Of a DNA stretch of 52,282 nucleotides, positions 29,101-38,178 are shown piece after piece (the stretch's first letter is position 1; each line of letters opens with the position of its first letter). Location of the stretch: assembly GCA_016932015.1 (NCBI GenBank), contig JAFGDQ010000034.1, forward strand, positions 1 through 52,282, given 5' to 3'. A program made the position numbers and the translations under genes. Under the pieces are notes generated by a model, which made no database searches, was not told where the DNA came from, and saw only the letters and a list, made by a program, of their open reading frames with translations. The DNA is from Spirochaetota bacterium. Lineage in GTDB: Bacteria; Spirochaetota; UBA4802; JAFGDQ01.

Positions 29101-31704
29101 GAGAAAGGAGCAGGAGCTACAAGGCTGAATTTTTCATCCGATAAAACTAATTACACTGTCGGAGAAAAAGCCGTAATTTTTCTTCCTTCCGCTTCCGAAG
29201 GGAAAGCTCTGATCAGTATTGAAAACGGCAGCAGGGTTTTAAAACAGTTCTGGAAGAATACCAAAGAAGGTAAAAACAAATTTGAGCTGGAACTCTCAAA
29301 GGAAATGACGCCTAATGTTTATGTACATGTTATGCTTCTTCAGCCGCACAAAGATAAAAATAATGACAGTCCTGTAAGATTATACGGTGCAATTCCTCTG
29401 CTGGTTGATGACCCGAATACATTTCTTCAGCCTGAACTAACTGCTCCTGATGAAATAAAACCTGCATCTAAAACAAAAATATCAGTTAAGGAAAAACAGG
29501 GCAGGTCAATGACCTATACAATAGCTGTTGTTGATGAAGGGCTCCTTGGATTAACAAGATTTATGACTCCGGATCTTAGAAATGAATTTTATAAAAGAGA
29601 AGCTCTCGGAGTAAAGACATGGGATATTTTTGATGATGTAGCCGGTGCGTACGGCGGTCAGCTTGAACGAATACTTGCACTCGGCGGCGGTGAAGGACTG
29701 GAAGAGAAAAAAAGAACAGAGGAAAAACGATTTCCTCCGGTTGTGCAGTTCATGGGGCCCTTTAATCTGAAGTCCGGAAAAACCAATACTCATGAAATAA
29801 AAATGCAGAAATATATTGGTGCTGTCAGAATCATGGTTGTTGCCGGTAAGGCCGGAGCATATGGTTCGGCAGAAAAAAGCGTTACAGTATCCCAGCCATT
29901 AATGATGCTGGCTACAATGCAGAGAATACTTGGACCGGGAGAAAATTTAACAATTCCAGTGTCATTATTTACAAAGAAGAAAAACATGAATGTTAAGATT
30001 CAGATTACGTCTGACAGCCTGCTTAACGTTATTTCAGACAGGACTCTGGATGTACCAATGCCTGAGCCAGGTGAGCAAATTGTTTATTTTAAAGCTAAAA
30101 CCGCTGACAAAATCGGTAAGGCAAAAATATCTTTTAAGGCAATAAGCGGAAAAGAGCTTTCTGAACAGGAGATTTTTATTGATGTACGAAGCTCCAATCC
30201 TGAAGTATCCAAAGTTTATAAGGGTGTTGCTGATCCCGGTAAACTGTGGGCATTAAACCTCTTTCCGCATGGAATTCAAAATACCAATAGTGCGATGATT
30301 GAAATATCTACTATTCCGCCAATCAGTCTTGAAAGAAGGTTGAATTATTTAATTCGTTATCCTCACGGATGTCTTGAGCAGACTGTTTCATCAGCATTTC
30401 CCCAGCTTTATCTGAGCAGACTAACAGAACTGGCTCCGGTTCAGGTTCAGCAGATTGAATACAATATAAAGGCATGTGTTGAAAGTCTTTATAAATTCCA
30501 GCTTCCTGACGGTAGTTTTTCTTTATGGCCTGGCAAAAATAATCCTGATTTATGGGTAACAAGTTACACAGGATATTTCCTTATTGAAGCACAAAAACTC
30601 GGTTACATTGTGCCTGCTTCAATGCTTAAGAGCTGGCAGTCATTCCAGAGAAACCAGGCTAATTCATGGAAATCGGGAGATAAGCAGTCATCTTTGATTC
30701 AGGCTTTCAGATTATTTACACTTGCTATGGCAAAAAGTCCGGCTTCCGGAGCAATGAACAGAATGCGTGAAGAAGATAATCTGAGCAGTGTCGCAAGATG
30801 GCAGCTTGCAACTGCATTTAAAATTGTCGGTCAGGATGAGGCAGCAGAAGAACTCGTAAAAAAAGACAGGCTTAATATCAGTGAATATTTTGAGCTTGGA
30901 AATACCTATGGTTCGCATATAAGGGACAAAGCCATAATTTTAAATGGAATGGCGTACCTTAATAAAAGAGTTGCCGGTAAAGAACTTGCTGAGGAAATTT
31001 CCGGATTTCTTTCTTCTGATGCATGGTACAGCACACAAACAACCGCATTTGCACTAATCGCCATATCCGAATTTACAGGGAAATCAAAGGCATCTTACAA
31101 CTTCTCATTTGAAGGCAAAGTCGGAAATAAAACGCAAAAATATTCTTCAAGTACTGCAATTTACCGTATTCCAATAGCAAATATTCCATCAAAAGGCGTA
31201 CCGGTTCAGATAAAAAATCTTGATAAGTCGGCAGTTATTTACTGTACATTAACTTCAAAAGGTTCGCCAGCACCCGGTACCGAAAAGCCTGCAGCAAACG
31301 GAATTTCTATTTATGTTGATTATATGGATATAAATAGAAATCCGGTTGATAACAGCAATATTCAGCAGGGAAAAGATTTCGTAGCAACAGTCATTGTATC
31401 CAATATTTCCTGGAAAGATATTGAGAATATTGCACTTAATTATATCGTCCCTTCCGGATGGCAGATTCATAATCCGAGATTTGAGAACGGTATAAGTTTA
31501 ACAGATGTTGATTATCAGGATATACGGGATGATTGTGTAATATCATATTTTTCATTAAAAAAAGGTGAGAAAAAAAGATTCTCTATTCTATTAAACGCTT
31601 CTTATGAGGGAAAGTACTATAAGCCTTCTGTTTATGCTGAAGCTATGTACGATGCGTCATTAAACGCGCTTATAAACGGAAAATGGTTAGAAGTTTCAAA
31701 ATAA
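26155..31704 (+). CDS. Bacterial alpha-2-macroglobulin lipoprotein
   Basis: A protease-trapping protein of 1849 residues, of the type paired with PBP1C (YfhM-like). The N-terminus has a hydrophobic segment ending SVITC, so C32 is a probable lipid-modified residue (threonine before the cysteine is unusual). A macroglobulin motif RGVWRPGDKIYL lies near residue 630. The bait region is followed by the thioester CLEQ at C1406 in YPHGCLEQTVSSAFPQLYL. It presumably covalently traps attacking proteases that breach the outer membrane. AAGGAGAAAGG precedes ATG 26155. The last 22 bases overlap the start of pbpC. Confidence 0.93.
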   Translation: MSKTEGLIINIIRNFSKTFFTVLFTALSVITCAKSDNAMPDQQWAVYINSYTTGMISKDSMIRVMFNQDLIDQKDIGKNAGGIFEFDPGIKGKGEWSAPNEIVFIPEAKLTSGERYRVSLDLEDYIEYPEDADDFFFYFETIHQDFDFTLNGFRFSNLKDLSSLQFHGSVNTADIENTGNIKKILSAFQDNRKLNIVWDKDEERLQHGFVIENIKKEKETSQLFLKWDGSTIDIDKNGEKKIAVPAKGVFEVTDVQAIIRDEQYISITFSEPLKKNQNLTGLITLQDNTVRTTIENNIIRAYPLRNAPGEKTLFVSKGIRNTENRKLIKDFSGSVKFESIKPGVRFTGKGTILPSNDKLTVSFEAVNIDSVQVTAFEIYSDNLSQFFQVNDYDGKNELKRVGRYLWRKTINLNNSPEEQSKWSRYSLDVTELFKKFPSSMFRLTLSINRSNSGYKCPGNTEPPRKEPDLNDRDDWNVKQGSYWDYLDYYYNYNSEDWKNRNNPCFDGYYNPQYNKHVISSKNFIASNIGIIAKQGEGNTIHIITTDIRTAEPISAKIKIYNYQNQLLAESETGNDGIGEIEVDKKPFLLIAENNDDKGYLRLSGESALIISHFDVGGVKVRKGVKGFIYGERGVWRPGDKIYLTFVLEDKNDTLPDNHPLSMDLYNPSGQLVNTMNEYRKTGDFYAFEIATDEKAPTGTWNACVRLGGLEFKKELRIETVIPNRLRINLNIDEKELHSSKLPVRAGIFAQWLHGGLASNLNTDVSVSLNPANTSFTRFKDYTFQDTTRIFRSDKTEIFSGSLDAQGNVTFPLDIPVNGKPAGMLNANFVSRVFEGSGAYSIETFSIPFHPYKNYIGIRTPKGDVARGMLLTDVNHTVNIASVNSFGSPVSVNNIEVTLYKISWKYWWDKSGEDMANFASARGICRIAGGTVSTVNGEGKWKFMVKYPDWGRYLVRAYDPQSGHSSSKIIYIDWPGWAGRAREEKGAGATRLNFSSDKTNYTVGEKAVIFLPSASEGKALISIENGSRVLKQFWKNTKEGKNKFELELSKEMTPNVYVHVMLLQPHKDKNNDSPVRLYGAIPLLVDDPNTFLQPELTAPDEIKPASKTKISVKEKQGRSMTYTIAVVDEGLLGLTRFMTPDLRNEFYKREALGVKTWDIFDDVAGAYGGQLERILALGGGEGLEEKKRTEEKRFPPVVQFMGPFNLKSGKTNTHEIKMQKYIGAVRIMVVAGKAGAYGSAEKSVTVSQPLMMLATMQRILGPGENLTIPVSLFTKKKNMNVKIQITSDSLLNVISDRTLDVPMPEPGEQIVYFKAKTADKIGKAKISFKAISGKELSEQEIFIDVRSSNPEVSKVYKGVADPGKLWALNLFPHGIQNTNSAMIEISTIPPISLERRLNYLIRYPHGCLEQTVSSAFPQLYLSRLTELAPVQVQQIEYNIKACVESLYKFQLPDGSFSLWPGKNNPDLWVTSYTGYFLIEAQKLGYIVPASMLKSWQSFQRNQANSWKSGDKQSSLIQAFRLFTLAMAKSPASGAMNRMREEDNLSSVARWQLATAFKIVGQDEAAEELVKKDRLNISEYFELGNTYGSHIRDKAIILNGMAYLNKRVAGKELAEEISGFLSSDAWYSTQTTAFALIAISEFTGKSKASYNFSFEGKVGNKTQKYSSSTAIYRIPIANIPSKGVPVQIKNLDKSAVIYCTLTSKGSPAPGTEKPAANGISIYVDYMDINRNPVDNSNIQQGKDFVATVIVSNISWKDIENIALNYIVPSGWQIHNPRFENGISLTDVDYQDIRDDCVISYFSLKKGEKKRFSILLNASYEGKYYKPSVYAEAMYDASLNALINGKWLEVSK

Positions 31705-34205
31705 GAAACAGATTTGCCAACCTGATTCCGTTTATAAAAAAGATTTCCTTTTTTATAAAATTTGGGAGGTATTTTAATATCTTTTTTAAATATTTAAAAA
31801 CCTCCCGATTCTTTAAAGCTTCAGATATAATTTATTTTAATGTTAAATTATTAGCACAAAAAATTATCAGATACAGGATAATCAGATATATTATATACTT
31901 TGTTATTATTTATAATTCCTTAAAAATTATGTCTGCAATTATTATTCCTTCACCTCTTTTTAAAGCCCCCTATTCAAAAGTTCTCTTAAGCTCTGATAAA
32001 AGTTTATTAAGCGCTGTTATAGCTGATGATGAACAGTGGCGTTTTCCTGTAATAAACGAATTATCGGAAAAGTATGTACAGGCAGTGATAAATTTTGAAG
32101 ATAAGCGTTTTTACTTTCATCCGGGTCTTGATCCTGCTGCATTTACAAGAGCTTTGTTAAGCAATATTAAGTCCGGTAAAATAGTAAGCGGCGGCAGTAC
32201 TATTACCATGCAGGTAATAAGGCTGAGCAGGAAAAATAAAAACAGAACAATTCCTGAGAAGCTGATTGAAGTCTTTCTTAGCTTCGGACTTGAATTTAAA
32301 TATTCAAAAAAAGAAATATTTTTACTATATGCTTCTCATGCTCCATTTGGCGGCAACATTGTAGGAATCGAAGCTGCCTCCAGACGCTACTTCAACAGGA
32401 GCGCTTCTGAATTATCATGGGCAGAAAGCTGTTTGCTTGCCGTGCTACCAAACAGCCCGTCACTCATACATCCGGGCAGGAACCGTGAACTCCTCAAAAG
32501 TAAAAGAGACAGTCTGTTAAAAGATTTAAAAGAAAATAACATTATATCTGAACTTGATTATAAATTATCAATCTCTGAAGTACTTCCGGATAAACCGCAT
32601 GCGTTTCCGGGTATGGCAGCTCATCTGCTTAACACTCTCGCGGCAGGTAAATCGTATTCCTATTTTTATCACAGTACAATTGACTATAATTTACAGAAAA
32701 AGTTAGGTAATATAATCACTAATAATGCTGAGTCATTGCGGATCAGAGGTATCAATAATATTGCTGCATTGGTTATTGATAATGTTAATTCTGAAGTGAT
32801 TGCATATTTTGGGAATGCAGAAAAAGACGAGACTTCCGGCGGAAAAGACATTGGTCAGGATGTTGATATTATTCAGCGCATGAGAAGTACGGGCAGTATT
32901 TTAAAACCTTTTCTATATGCATCAATGCTCAATGAAGGAGAGATACTTCCGACAACATTAGTTGCGGATATTCCTTCGAATTACAATGGATATATGCCTG
33001 AAAATTTTGACCTTAAATATCGTGGAGCAGTGCCTGCTTATGAGTCTTTGTACCGCTCTCTTAATATTCCTGCTGTTAGAATGCTTAAAAAATTCGGAAT
33101 TCACAGATTCTATCATGCGTTAAAGATGCTTGGAATGACAACTCTGTTCAGAAAAGCGGATGATTACGGCCTTTCTCTTATTCTTGGAGGAGCAGAAGGA
33201 ACTTTATGGGAAATATCAGGTATGTATGCGAATTTAGCAAAAGCAGCAGAATATGAAAAATTTTCTAATATCAGAGTTCTTAAAAGCACTAAAATAAATA
33301 AAGAAAAAGAATTCTATTATCAGCCGGCTTCGGCATACCTGACCCTGAAAGCTATGCTTGAAGTAACACGTCCGGGTACTGAAGGATACTGGAAGAATTT
33401 CAACAGTTCAAAAAAAGTTTCGTGGAAAACAGGTACAAGTTTCGGCCTTCGCGATGCATGGGCTGTTGGCTGTACAGCAAAATATACTGTTGCAGTATGG
33501 GCCGGGAATGCAGACGGAGAAGGGGTAACAGGACTAACCGGCATTTCCGCGGCTGCACCTGTTTTGTTTGATATCTTCAATTCTCTTCCGGCTTCTGAAT
33601 GGTTCAGTGAACCAAGGTTTAATATGAAACTGGTTCATGTATGCAAAAAAAGCGGTTACATAGCTACAGAATTATGCGGGAAAGAATCCATATGGGTGCC
33701 AATAAACTGTAACTTTTCAGAGATATGCCCTCATCATAAACTTGTTCATCTTGATATCTCAGGCAGATACCGGGTAAATACCGAGTGCGAACAGGCAGAT
33801 AACATTATACATAAATCCTGGTTTTCATTACCGCCTGTTCAGGAATTTTATTATAAAAAATTTCACCCTGAATACACAGCTCTTCCTGATTATCGAAATG
33901 ACTGCAAAAATAACCAGACTGAAGAATCTGAAAAACTAATGAATTTAATTTATCCGACATCCGGCACAACTATTTATATACCGGTAGATCTTGATGGAAA
34001 ATTGAGCAGTACGGTTTTTCGAGCTGTACACAGAAAACCTGAAACCAGAATTTACTGGCATATGGATGATGAGTATCTTGGAAACACGGATCTTTTTCAT
34101 GAAATGACATTAAACCCGGAACCGGGAAAACATAAGATTATTTTAATTGATGAAGAAGGGAATCGTCTTGAAAGAGGTTTTGAAGTTCTGGGCAGAGAAG
34201 ATTAA
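31683..34205 (+). CDS. pbpC: Penicillin-binding protein 1C
   Basis: An 840-residue bifunctional peptidoglycan synthase. Membrane anchor near residues 66-90, the GT51 transglycosylase with catalytic E139 in NFEDKRFYFHPG and GGSTITMQ, then the transpeptidase with S405-x-x-K408 (TGSILKP) and K582-T-G. A C-terminal BiPBP_C domain ends the protein (near 735-835), as in PBP1C. It overlaps the macroglobulin gene by 22 bases and has no good RBS, so it is probably coupled to it; together they may form a repair and trap system for breached cell walls. The long N-terminal basic stretch before the anchor may mean that a start further in is used. Confidence 0.92.
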   Translation: MVRSFKIRNRFANLIPFIKKISFFIKFGRYFNIFFKYLKTSRFFKASDIIYFNVKLLAQKIIRYRIIRYIIYFVIIYNSLKIMSAIIIPSPLFKAPYSKVLLSSDKSLLSAVIADDEQWRFPVINELSEKYVQAVINFEDKRFYFHPGLDPAAFTRALLSNIKSGKIVSGGSTITMQVIRLSRKNKNRTIPEKLIEVFLSFGLEFKYSKKEIFLLYASHAPFGGNIVGIEAASRRYFNRSASELSWAESCLLAVLPNSPSLIHPGRNRELLKSKRDSLLKDLKENNIISELDYKLSISEVLPDKPHAFPGMAAHLLNTLAAGKSYSYFYHSTIDYNLQKKLGNIITNNAESLRIRGINNIAALVIDNVNSEVIAYFGNAEKDETSGGKDIGQDVDIIQRMRSTGSILKPFLYASMLNEGEILPTTLVADIPSNYNGYMPENFDLKYRGAVPAYESLYRSLNIPAVRMLKKFGIHRFYHALKMLGMTTLFRKADDYGLSLILGGAEGTLWEISGMYANLAKAAEYEKFSNIRVLKSTKINKEKEFYYQPASAYLTLKAMLEVTRPGTEGYWKNFNSSKKVSWKTGTSFGLRDAWAVGCTAKYTVAVWAGNADGEGVTGLTGISAAAPVLFDIFNSLPASEWFSEPRFNMKLVHVCKKSGYIATELCGKESIWVPINCNFSEICPHHKLVHLDISGRYRVNTECEQADNIIHKSWFSLPPVQEFYYKKFHPEYTALPDYRNDCKNNQTEESEKLMNLIYPTSGTTIYIPVDLDGKLSSTVFRAVHRKPETRIYWHMDDEYLGNTDLFHEMTLNPEPGKHKIILIDEEGNRLERGFEVLGRED

Positions 34206-34263
34206 TAAATCTGAATTAATTTTTTAAATTAAGTTGCATATAATATTTTATAAAAAGTAAGCA

Positions 34264-35139
34264 TTATTTTTTTATTAGAAAAGTACTTTTTGAAGGATTG
34301 GAATCTATCCTTACTTCACTTCTTTTAACGATAACCTTCATTGTTTCAAGCATTTTCAGATTTAATGTTATCTTCGGATTTTTTCTGTATTCACGAAGAA
34401 GTTCTTCAAATGCATTAACATTGCCTTCTGCTGTTGTTATAAGCTCCTTTGAATAGGCCTCTGCTTCAGAAAGTATACTTGATGCATCACCTCTTGCTTT
34501 CGGAATAATAGAGTTGGCATAACCTTCAGCATCCTTAATGATTTCCTGCTTTTTGACTCTGGCGTTGGAAACTGCCGCAAATGAATCAGATACCCCTTCT
34601 GGCGGAGATATTTCCGCAAGTTCAACGGAAATAACTCTGATTCCAAGCTGCATTTCATCCAGTAAATTCTGAATTTTTTCTTTTAACACAAGCCTCAGCA
34701 ATGATTTGCCAGTTGTCATGATATCATCAACATACATACTTGTTAATTCCTGTGTTAAACACATCTGTCCTGCTGTTTTTATTGCCAGCTTAACATTCTC
34801 GCTGTTAAAAATATAATTTGTAATATTTTTAATATCATAGCTTATTATTGCATGAACAACAATCAGATTTTCATCACCTGTAAATCTTTCAAGAACATCA
34901 TTTTGTTTTTCCTGAATTGAAATGGTCTGAACTTTACTTATTTGAATAACAACAGGTTTTTCAATGGGGTTTGGAAGACAGTAATGTATACCCGGATTCG
35001 AAACCTCAGAAATTTTTTTCCCGAATCTGATGACCAAAGCCTGCTGGCCGGTCTGCAGAGAATATATTCCAGTTGCAAAATATATTATTATAATGAGCAG
35101 TATGGATATAAAAGTTATGATTTTTTTTCTATCGTCCAA
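34264..35139 (-). CDS. SPFH domain protein, HflK-like
   Basis: A 291-residue membrane-anchored SPFH/prohibitin-domain protein: one membrane segment near 8-28, ALVIRFGKKISEVSNPGIHYCLP near 34-56, and a helical arm of alternating Ala and charged residues (ARGDASSILSEAEAYSKELI) near 214-235. HflK and HflC form a cage around FtsH and modulate proteolysis of membrane proteins. The start is TTG 35139, with GGAG about eight bases upstream in the end of the hflC-like gene. It is the last of three SPFH genes in an operon. Confidence 0.85.
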   Translation of the reverse strand: MDDRKKIITFISILLIIIIYFATGIYSLQTGQQALVIRFGKKISEVSNPGIHYCLPNPIEKPVVIQISKVQTISIQEKQNDVLERFTGDENLIVVHAIISYDIKNITNYIFNSENVKLAIKTAGQMCLTQELTSMYVDDIMTTGKSLLRLVLKEKIQNLLDEMQLGIRVISVELAEISPPEGVSDSFAAVSNARVKKQEIIKDAEGYANSIIPKARGDASSILSEAEAYSKELITTAEGNVNAFEELLREYRKNPKITLNLKMLETMKVIVKRSEVRIDSNPSKSTFLIKK

Positions 35140-35140
35140 C

Positions 35141-36019
35141 CTACTTAGCTCCGGAAAAAAATGTTTTCAGTATGGGAGAATTCTCATCCAGTACAATAAC
35201 TGTCTGATCGTTAAATATTTTTTCATATGCTTCAAGTGAACGTATGAAATTATATAAATATTCATTTTTGCTGTAGGACTTGCCGTATATTTTCATAGCC
35301 TTTGCTTCCGCCTGTCCCTTAATGACAGTAGCTTTTTTCTTAGCTTCTGCAATTAAAACTCTGGATGTCCTGTCTGCTTCGGACTTAATCTGCTGAGCCT
35401 TCTCCTCGCCCTCTGCAATATACTTTATAGCTATACGGTTTCTTTCAGCTCGCATTCTTTCAAATACTGCGAACCTGTTATCTTCAGGCAGCATGATTCT
35501 TTTTATGAAAACTTTTTTTACATCAATACCAAGATCAAAGCAGTCTTTTTTTATTTCATCTGTAAGCTTCCTATTTATATCTTCAAACTTTACTTTTTCC
35601 GGATCTGTATTGACAAGTTCCGAAAGTTCAATTTGTCCGAGAAGCAAACCTGTGTGAGATGAAATCAGATCTGTTAGTCTGACTTCAAGACCGTTTTTGT
35701 TTCTGACAGTCTTAATAAAAACAACCGGGTCTGTAATTTTATAGCAAATAGCAGTCTCAAGAATTAAATTTTTTTTATCCTGTGTCAGAAATTCTGAAGG
35801 TGTAGGCAGATAGATATTAAGTCGTGCACCAATTTTTTCAACATTATTAAACGGGTACGGAAAACGGAGATAGATACCGGGTTTGGTAATTGTACGTACG
35901 AGTTTGCCGAAACTCATTAGAATAGCTGTTTCTCCCTGATTAACGACAAGCGTACACATCGAATAGAATAAAATTAAGACGAATACTGCAGCTGAAGCGG
36001 CTATATATTTTTTTTTCAT
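35141..36019 (-). CDS. SPFH domain protein, HflC-like
   Basis: A 292-residue HflC-type protein: a membrane segment near 3-24, GETAILMSFGKLVRTITKPGIYLRFP, then a long charged arm with RMRAERNRIAIKYIAEGEEKAQQIKSEAD, which is the HflC hallmark. I place the start at ATG 36019, just after AAGGA; an in-frame ATG at 36046 would overlap the preceding gene and has no RBS. With its neighbours it probably forms a hetero-oligomeric membrane cage, perhaps with FtsH, which is not encoded here. Confidence 0.88.
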   Translation of the reverse strand: MKKKYIAASAAVFVLILFYSMCTLVVNQGETAILMSFGKLVRTITKPGIYLRFPYPFNNVEKIGARLNIYLPTPSEFLTQDKKNLILETAICYKITDPVVFIKTVRNKNGLEVRLTDLISSHTGLLLGQIELSELVNTDPEKVKFEDINRKLTDEIKKDCFDLGIDVKKVFIKRIMLPEDNRFAVFERMRAERNRIAIKYIAEGEEKAQQIKSEADRTSRVLIAEAKKKATVIKGQAEAKAMKIYGKSYSKNEYLYNFIRSLEAYEKIFNDQTVIVLDENSPILKTFFSGAK

Positions 36020-36038
36020 TGTTTTCCTTCTATATATC

Positions 36039-37784
36039 CTATTCATTACCGAAAAATCTTTTATTTGATTCTTCAGGTAGAATGTATATTACTTTATCTT
36101 TTAGTATTTTTTCCATACGTTCCCACCAGATTTGTATTTTTTGAATATTTCTGAATAAAATAAAATTCTGCTGTTTTAATAAAAATCTTTCGCTTTCACC
36201 TTCCGCTTCATTGATTTTTTCATCTGAATAAGCCATAGCTTGTAAAACCTGTGCATCAGCTTCACCGCGGGAACGGGGAAGCTGATCGTTCGCATAGGCA
36301 CTTGCTTTGTGAATGATTTCGTCTTTTTTTTCGCGTGCTGAAGAAATGCTCCTGTATTGAGCAATGACCTCCACCGGAGGATGAGATTCCTGCATATATA
36401 TTCTTTTTATTTCAACTCCCATTGAAAGCTCTTGTGAAATTTTTTTCATATTGGAAAGAAGTTTATCCTGCATTGTTTTTCTTTCTGAAGAAAGCATCTG
36501 ATCAAGAGCGTATTGTCCGCATAAGGAATGAATTTCATAAACAAGCAGATTCCGGAGGGTTTCATGAGCATTCTCAATATTTAGCGAATATTGAATAGGA
36601 TCATTTATCATATAGTAACAGATAAAATTTATATCAATAAGATTTTCATCTCCTGCGATTGAAAGTGCCTCTTCCGGTACTTTGGTATAGCGGCCTTCAT
36701 TATGCATGTTTTCCCATAGAAACATTGACGGCTCTTCACCGGTATAATTCATATCTGTTCTGAAACCGCTTTCCAGGCGGACCATGACACTTGTATCAAC
36801 CAGTATTTTTTTCCCGAACGGGGCAGGTAAATGATAATGAAGGCCTGGTTTATTTTCCTCAATAACCTTGCCAAAGAAAAGTTCCACTCCTGTCTGATAC
36901 GGTAATACTTTATAAACTCCGGTACCAAAATAGAGTACTATGATTATACAAATATTAAAATTTATCCATAGTCTAATATCTTTTTTAATAAATAACGGAA
37001 GCAGCGTAACTTTTGTATTTATTTTTCTGTAAATAATTGTAAGCCGATTTTTAATTTTTTGCAGTTTGCTGGTAATATCCGTATGTATAATATCTATTAT
37101 CCTGGAAAGGAACTTAAATTTGAATCCGAATAATTTCAGAGATTTGTAAAGCAGCCGGATCCCAATATTTAAAACTGCTATAGCAATAAAAAAGGTAATT
37201 AAGCGTTCAATATGAATACTGAAATAGCCTAACAGAAGTGTTGCCCACACACTGACAGAAGACAAAAAGTCTGAAAAAGTGTGATCACCTTCAGCCGTAA
37301 AAGCGGCAGAATCATATTTTTTGCCTGTTTCTTTTTTAAAGGCAGACATTTTTAAGGTTATGAATAGTATCAGCGAAATACCGGTAAAAGCTGTAACAAG
37401 AGAGACATCAGATACCAGAATAAAACTACCTGCTTCATTCGCCCATATATATAGAAACATCTGAATACTGCCGTAAATCAGTAATAATGAAATAATGAAG
37501 GAGGCAAAAGCTTCCGCGTGTTTTGCCTTTTTGCTTCCCTGAAAAGTGTAATTTACAAGAATTGACAGCAGTACCATAAAACTTACAGCAAAATCAGCAC
37601 CGGAATGTAATGTATCTGCAAGAAGAACCGCATTACCTGTTATGCGGGATAAAAAATATTTTAATATGATTAAAAAAAGATCTACTCCCATTGCCAGCAA
37701 TGAAGCTTTTAATAATGCTTTAACACGGAATAAATCAGATTTTTTTATTTTTGGTGTTTTGGACTGTTTTGTTTTATTAGTCAT
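36039..37784 (-). CDS. Fusion of a cation diffusion facilitator domain with an HflK-like SPFH domain
   Basis: A 581-residue protein with two parts. Residues 20-220 form a CDF transporter membrane domain with about six segments; metal-site residues are present in LADTLHSGADF (D57, H60, D64) and EGDHTFSDFLSS (H168, D172). After a basic linker, a further membrane segment (274-290) leads into an SPFH domain with VELFFGKVIEENKPGLHYHLP near 300-320 and a charged arm (SRGEADAQVLQAMAYSDEKINEAEGE). The frame is continuous with no internal start that would obviously separate the parts. It is the first gene of the operon. Metal transport linked to membrane quality control is an inference. The CDF cytoplasmic C-terminal domain is missing, replaced by the SPFH part. 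Confidence 0.85.
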   Translation of the reverse strand: MTNKTKQSKTPKIKKSDLFRVKALLKASLLAMGVDLFLIILKYFLSRITGNAVLLADTLHSGADFAVSFMVLLSILVNYTFQGSKKAKHAEAFASFIISLLLIYGSIQMFLYIWANEAGSFILVSDVSLVTAFTGISLILFITLKMSAFKKETGKKYDSAAFTAEGDHTFSDFLSSVSVWATLLLGYFSIHIERLITFFIAIAVLNIGIRLLYKSLKLFGFKFKFLSRIIDIIHTDITSKLQKIKNRLTIIYRKINTKVTLLPLFIKKDIRLWINFNICIIIVLYFGTGVYKVLPYQTGVELFFGKVIEENKPGLHYHLPAPFGKKILVDTSVMVRLESGFRTDMNYTGEEPSMFLWENMHNEGRYTKVPEEALSIAGDENLIDINFICYYMINDPIQYSLNIENAHETLRNLLVYEIHSLCGQYALDQMLSSERKTMQDKLLSNMKKISQELSMGVEIKRIYMQESHPPVEVIAQYRSISSAREKKDEIIHKASAYANDQLPRSRGEADAQVLQAMAYSDEKINEAEGESERFLLKQQNFILFRNIQKIQIWWERMEKILKDKVIYILPEESNKRFFGNE

Positions 37785-38178
37785 TACAATATTGTAAAGA
37801 TAAGGTCTCTATAATTAGCAGGATAATATATTTTTTATATTATCTACTTATGTTTTATACAAATACAAGTACGAATTAAAACAATTTTAATACAGAATAC
37901 TACCTTTTTTTATATAATAAATATAAATAAGCTGCGATTATGCAATCAAGTTTTTCGGGAATTACTCATAATCGTATGGAAAAATGATTGACAAAAGATG
38001 TAATTTTTCAGATTGACATATAAAGAATAGGTCACAAGTGACTTAATCATTTATGATTACGTCCCAAATTATATAAGATCTTTCTAAACGCAAGAATTTT
38101 TAAAATATAAACAGAAAAAAAGAAATATTCCCTATTTCTTTTTAATAAATAAACAATATAAAAAATTGGGAGGCGGTT
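37785..38178. promoter_or_regulatory. Divergent spacer before the SPFH operon and the metallophosphoesterase
   Basis: About 390 bases without a gene. It contains an inverted repeat CGATTATG/CATAATCG (37935-37942 and 37967-37974), two TTGACA boxes (37988-37993 and 38013-38018) and a short palindrome GTCAC-aa-GTGAC (38031-38042). No clear -10 partner stands out, so promoter assignment is tentative. GGGAGG just before 38179 is the metallophosphoesterase RBS. Confidence 0.35.
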
